The notes below the pieces were generated by a model that was not told where the DNA came from, ran no database searches, and saw only the letters and a list, made by a program, of their open reading frames with translations. 14,305 nt of DNA from CALNYS01 sp942490855 (GTDB taxonomy: Bacteria; Planctomycetota; Phycisphaerae; Phycisphaerales; UBA1924): the NCBI GenBank assembly GCA_942490855.1, contig CALNYS010000003.1, forward strand, positions 1-14,305. Reading direction: 5' to 3'. The translations under genes were made by a program, and so were the position numbers. This document shows, in pieces, positions 13,652 through 14,305 of this stretch. Within the stretch, counting starts at the first letter, position 1; every line of letters starts with the position of its first letter.

Positions 13652-13780
13652 CAAGCGACCCCCCGATCCCGTAGGCTGTAGCCGTCGGCGATTGCGGGAT
13701 GCACAGCCGACACGCCAGCGGCCTTCGGACTTGCGTTCGGGGGCTGCTTTCGTTGCGAGCAGGGAAGCAGGCTTCGAGGC
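13652..13780 (+). other. Longest intergenic gap, with overlapping inverted repeats
   Basis: 129 bases between the tape measure and the next minor tail gene, with no credible reading frame of its own. It holds three competing inverted repeats: ATCCCG 13666-13671 with CGGGAT 13695-13700; GGCTGT 13674-13679 with ACAGCC 13703-13708; and GTCGGC 13684-13689 with GCCGAC 13706-13711. The last two share their 3' arm, so they exclude each other. No clear sigma-70 promoter or U-tract terminator is visible. Confidence 0.5.
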
Positions 13781-14149
13781 ATGCCCGCCTGGCCCGGCAC
13801 GCTGCCCACTGCTCCGTTCTTCGACGGGCTCGAGTTCTCGCCCGTCGACCAGTCGATCTCGACGGAGATGGAGACCGGCCCGCCGAAGCGCCGGCGGCGC
13901 TTCTCGGCTGAGCTCGTCGTCGTGCGCGTCCCGATGCTGCTGACCGGCACAGAGCTCGCGGCGTTCCGCACGTTCTACAACACGTCGCTCTCGGGCGGCT
14001 CCGCGACGTTCACGTTCACGGACCCGTCCGACGGCACGACGGCGACGTACCAGTTCATCACCGCGCCGTCCTGGCGGCCGATCATGGCGCACGCGACGCC
14101 CGCGACGCGGCTGTGGCGCGGGACGCTCGAGCTCGTGGCGGTCGGATGA
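13781..14149 (+). CDS. Minor tail protein, gpM-like (tail tip assembly)
   Basis: 122 residues. The opening MPAWPGTLPTAPFFDGLEFS followed by 'TEMETGPPKRRRRF', a middle 'PMLLTGTELAAFRTFYNTSL' and then 'GGSATFTFTDPSDGTTATYQF' form a pattern I recognise from short proteins that follow the tape measure in many proteobacterial siphophages (M-P-x-W-P-x-T-L-P-x-x-P-L-x-D-G; D/E-x-G-P-x-K-x-R-R-R). The position directly after the tape measure corresponds to gene M of lambda, a tail-tip component next to the distal tail ring; the equivalence is by position and size, not shown by sequence. The conserved MPxWPxTLP opening supports ATG 13781, although its ribosome binding site is weak: GAGG is only one base away, and GCAGG at 13767-13771 is nine bases away. 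Stop and next start overlap (ATGA). Confidence 0.82.
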   Translation: MPAWPGTLPTAPFFDGLEFSPVDQSISTEMETGPPKRRRRFSAELVVVRVPMLLTGTELAAFRTFYNTSLSGGSATFTFTDPSDGTTATYQFITAPSWRPIMAHATPATRLWRGTLELVAVG

Positions 14150-14305
14150 GCGCCGGGCTGTCTGCGGCGGCGAAGGCCGAACTCTACGCCGAGGAGAACT
14201 CCGAACCCTGGCTGGCGCTGCTCACGATCGAGCACGCCGACTTCTCCTCGACGCTGCGCTACGTCGGAGACATGCAGTCGCTCACGAGCCGCAGCAACGT
14301 CTACT
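14146..14305 (+). CDS. Minor tail protein, DUF1833-like (partial, runs off the window)
   Basis: Only the first 53 residues are inside the window. ATG 14146 overlaps the previous stop. The visible part starts MSAGLSAAAKAELYAEENSE and continues 'PWLALLTIEHADFSSTLRYV', then GDMQSLTSRSNVY. This resembles the DUF1833 family: 'L-L-x-I-x-H-x-x-L-x-x-x-I-R-V-V-x-D', followed by a 'S-x-x-x-Y' segment where the chain normally continues with a beta-rich tail-tip domain. In lambda-like order this would be the gpL-position tail-tip protein. The family call is moderate because most of the gene is missing. Confidence 0.7.
   Translation, partial: MSAGLSAAAKAELYAEENSEPWLALLTIEHADFSSTLRYVGDMQSLTSRSNVY

Noticed and set aside
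1..14305. Whole-window search for tRNA genes, CRISPR repeats, insertion sequences, integrase, attachment sites, anti-defence or toxin-antitoxin genes.
   Set aside because: Nothing supportable was seen; all space is occupied by the morphogenesis operon.

Overview
This window is a contiguous piece of the head-and-tail morphogenesis operon of a tailed double-stranded DNA phage (Caudoviricetes, siphovirus-like, HK97-fold capsid). It is either a free phage or a prophage fragment. All recognisable genes are on the + strand, tightly packed and often overlapping. Base composition is strongly GC-rich by eye, with G/C-ending codons, and most genes have strong GGAGG-type ribosome binding sites, so the host is probably a high-GC bacterium. 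The late tail genes (gpM-like and DUF1833-like proteins, a lambda-type tape measure) and the phiE125-gp8-type connector are commonest in phages of Proteobacteria, so a Gram-negative host is a reasonable but unproven guess. No integrase, attachment site, tRNA, host gene, lysis gene, CRISPR array or insertion sequence is visible.

Layout: (1) packaging and procapsid, 18-6364: P27-type small terminase, large terminase, HK97-type portal, S49 (SppA/lambda C-like) head protease, and a major capsid protein with an N-terminal coiled-coil scaffold region. (2) A block of accessory proteins, 6431-8373: a 155-aa protein of unknown function, a cysteine-rich parallel beta-helix protein, and a 147-aa protein of unknown function. 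These are placed like capsid decoration proteins. (3) Connector and neck, 8373-10809: gp6-like connector, gp7-like head-tail adaptor whose 5' end is frame-broken, a 122-aa unknown, HK97 gp10-like protein, and a DUF3168 tail-completion protein. (4) Tail, 10866 to the window end: tail tube, a G / G-T tail-assembly chaperone pair joined by a canonical -1 slippery site, a tape measure split over two frames, a gpM-like minor tail protein and the start of a DUF1833-like tail protein that runs off the window.

How it works together: the terminases cut and pump DNA through the portal into a procapsid. The S49 protease removes the capsid scaffold region. Connector, adaptor and completion proteins close the head and join it to a tail built by tube polymerisation around the chaperoned tape measure.

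I see no clearly new molecular system; the module is standard in order. The points worth a second look are translational and regulatory: the G GGA AAA frameshift site, the tape-measure frame switch at a purine-rich Shine-Dalgarno-like tract, the out-of-frame start of the head-tail adaptor, hairpins bracketing the gene after the capsid gene, a 12-base element shared by the capsid and tail-tube leaders, and the uncharacterised beta-helix and small-protein set. There is no gene-free stretch longer than 300 bases; the longest, 13652-13780, is described.
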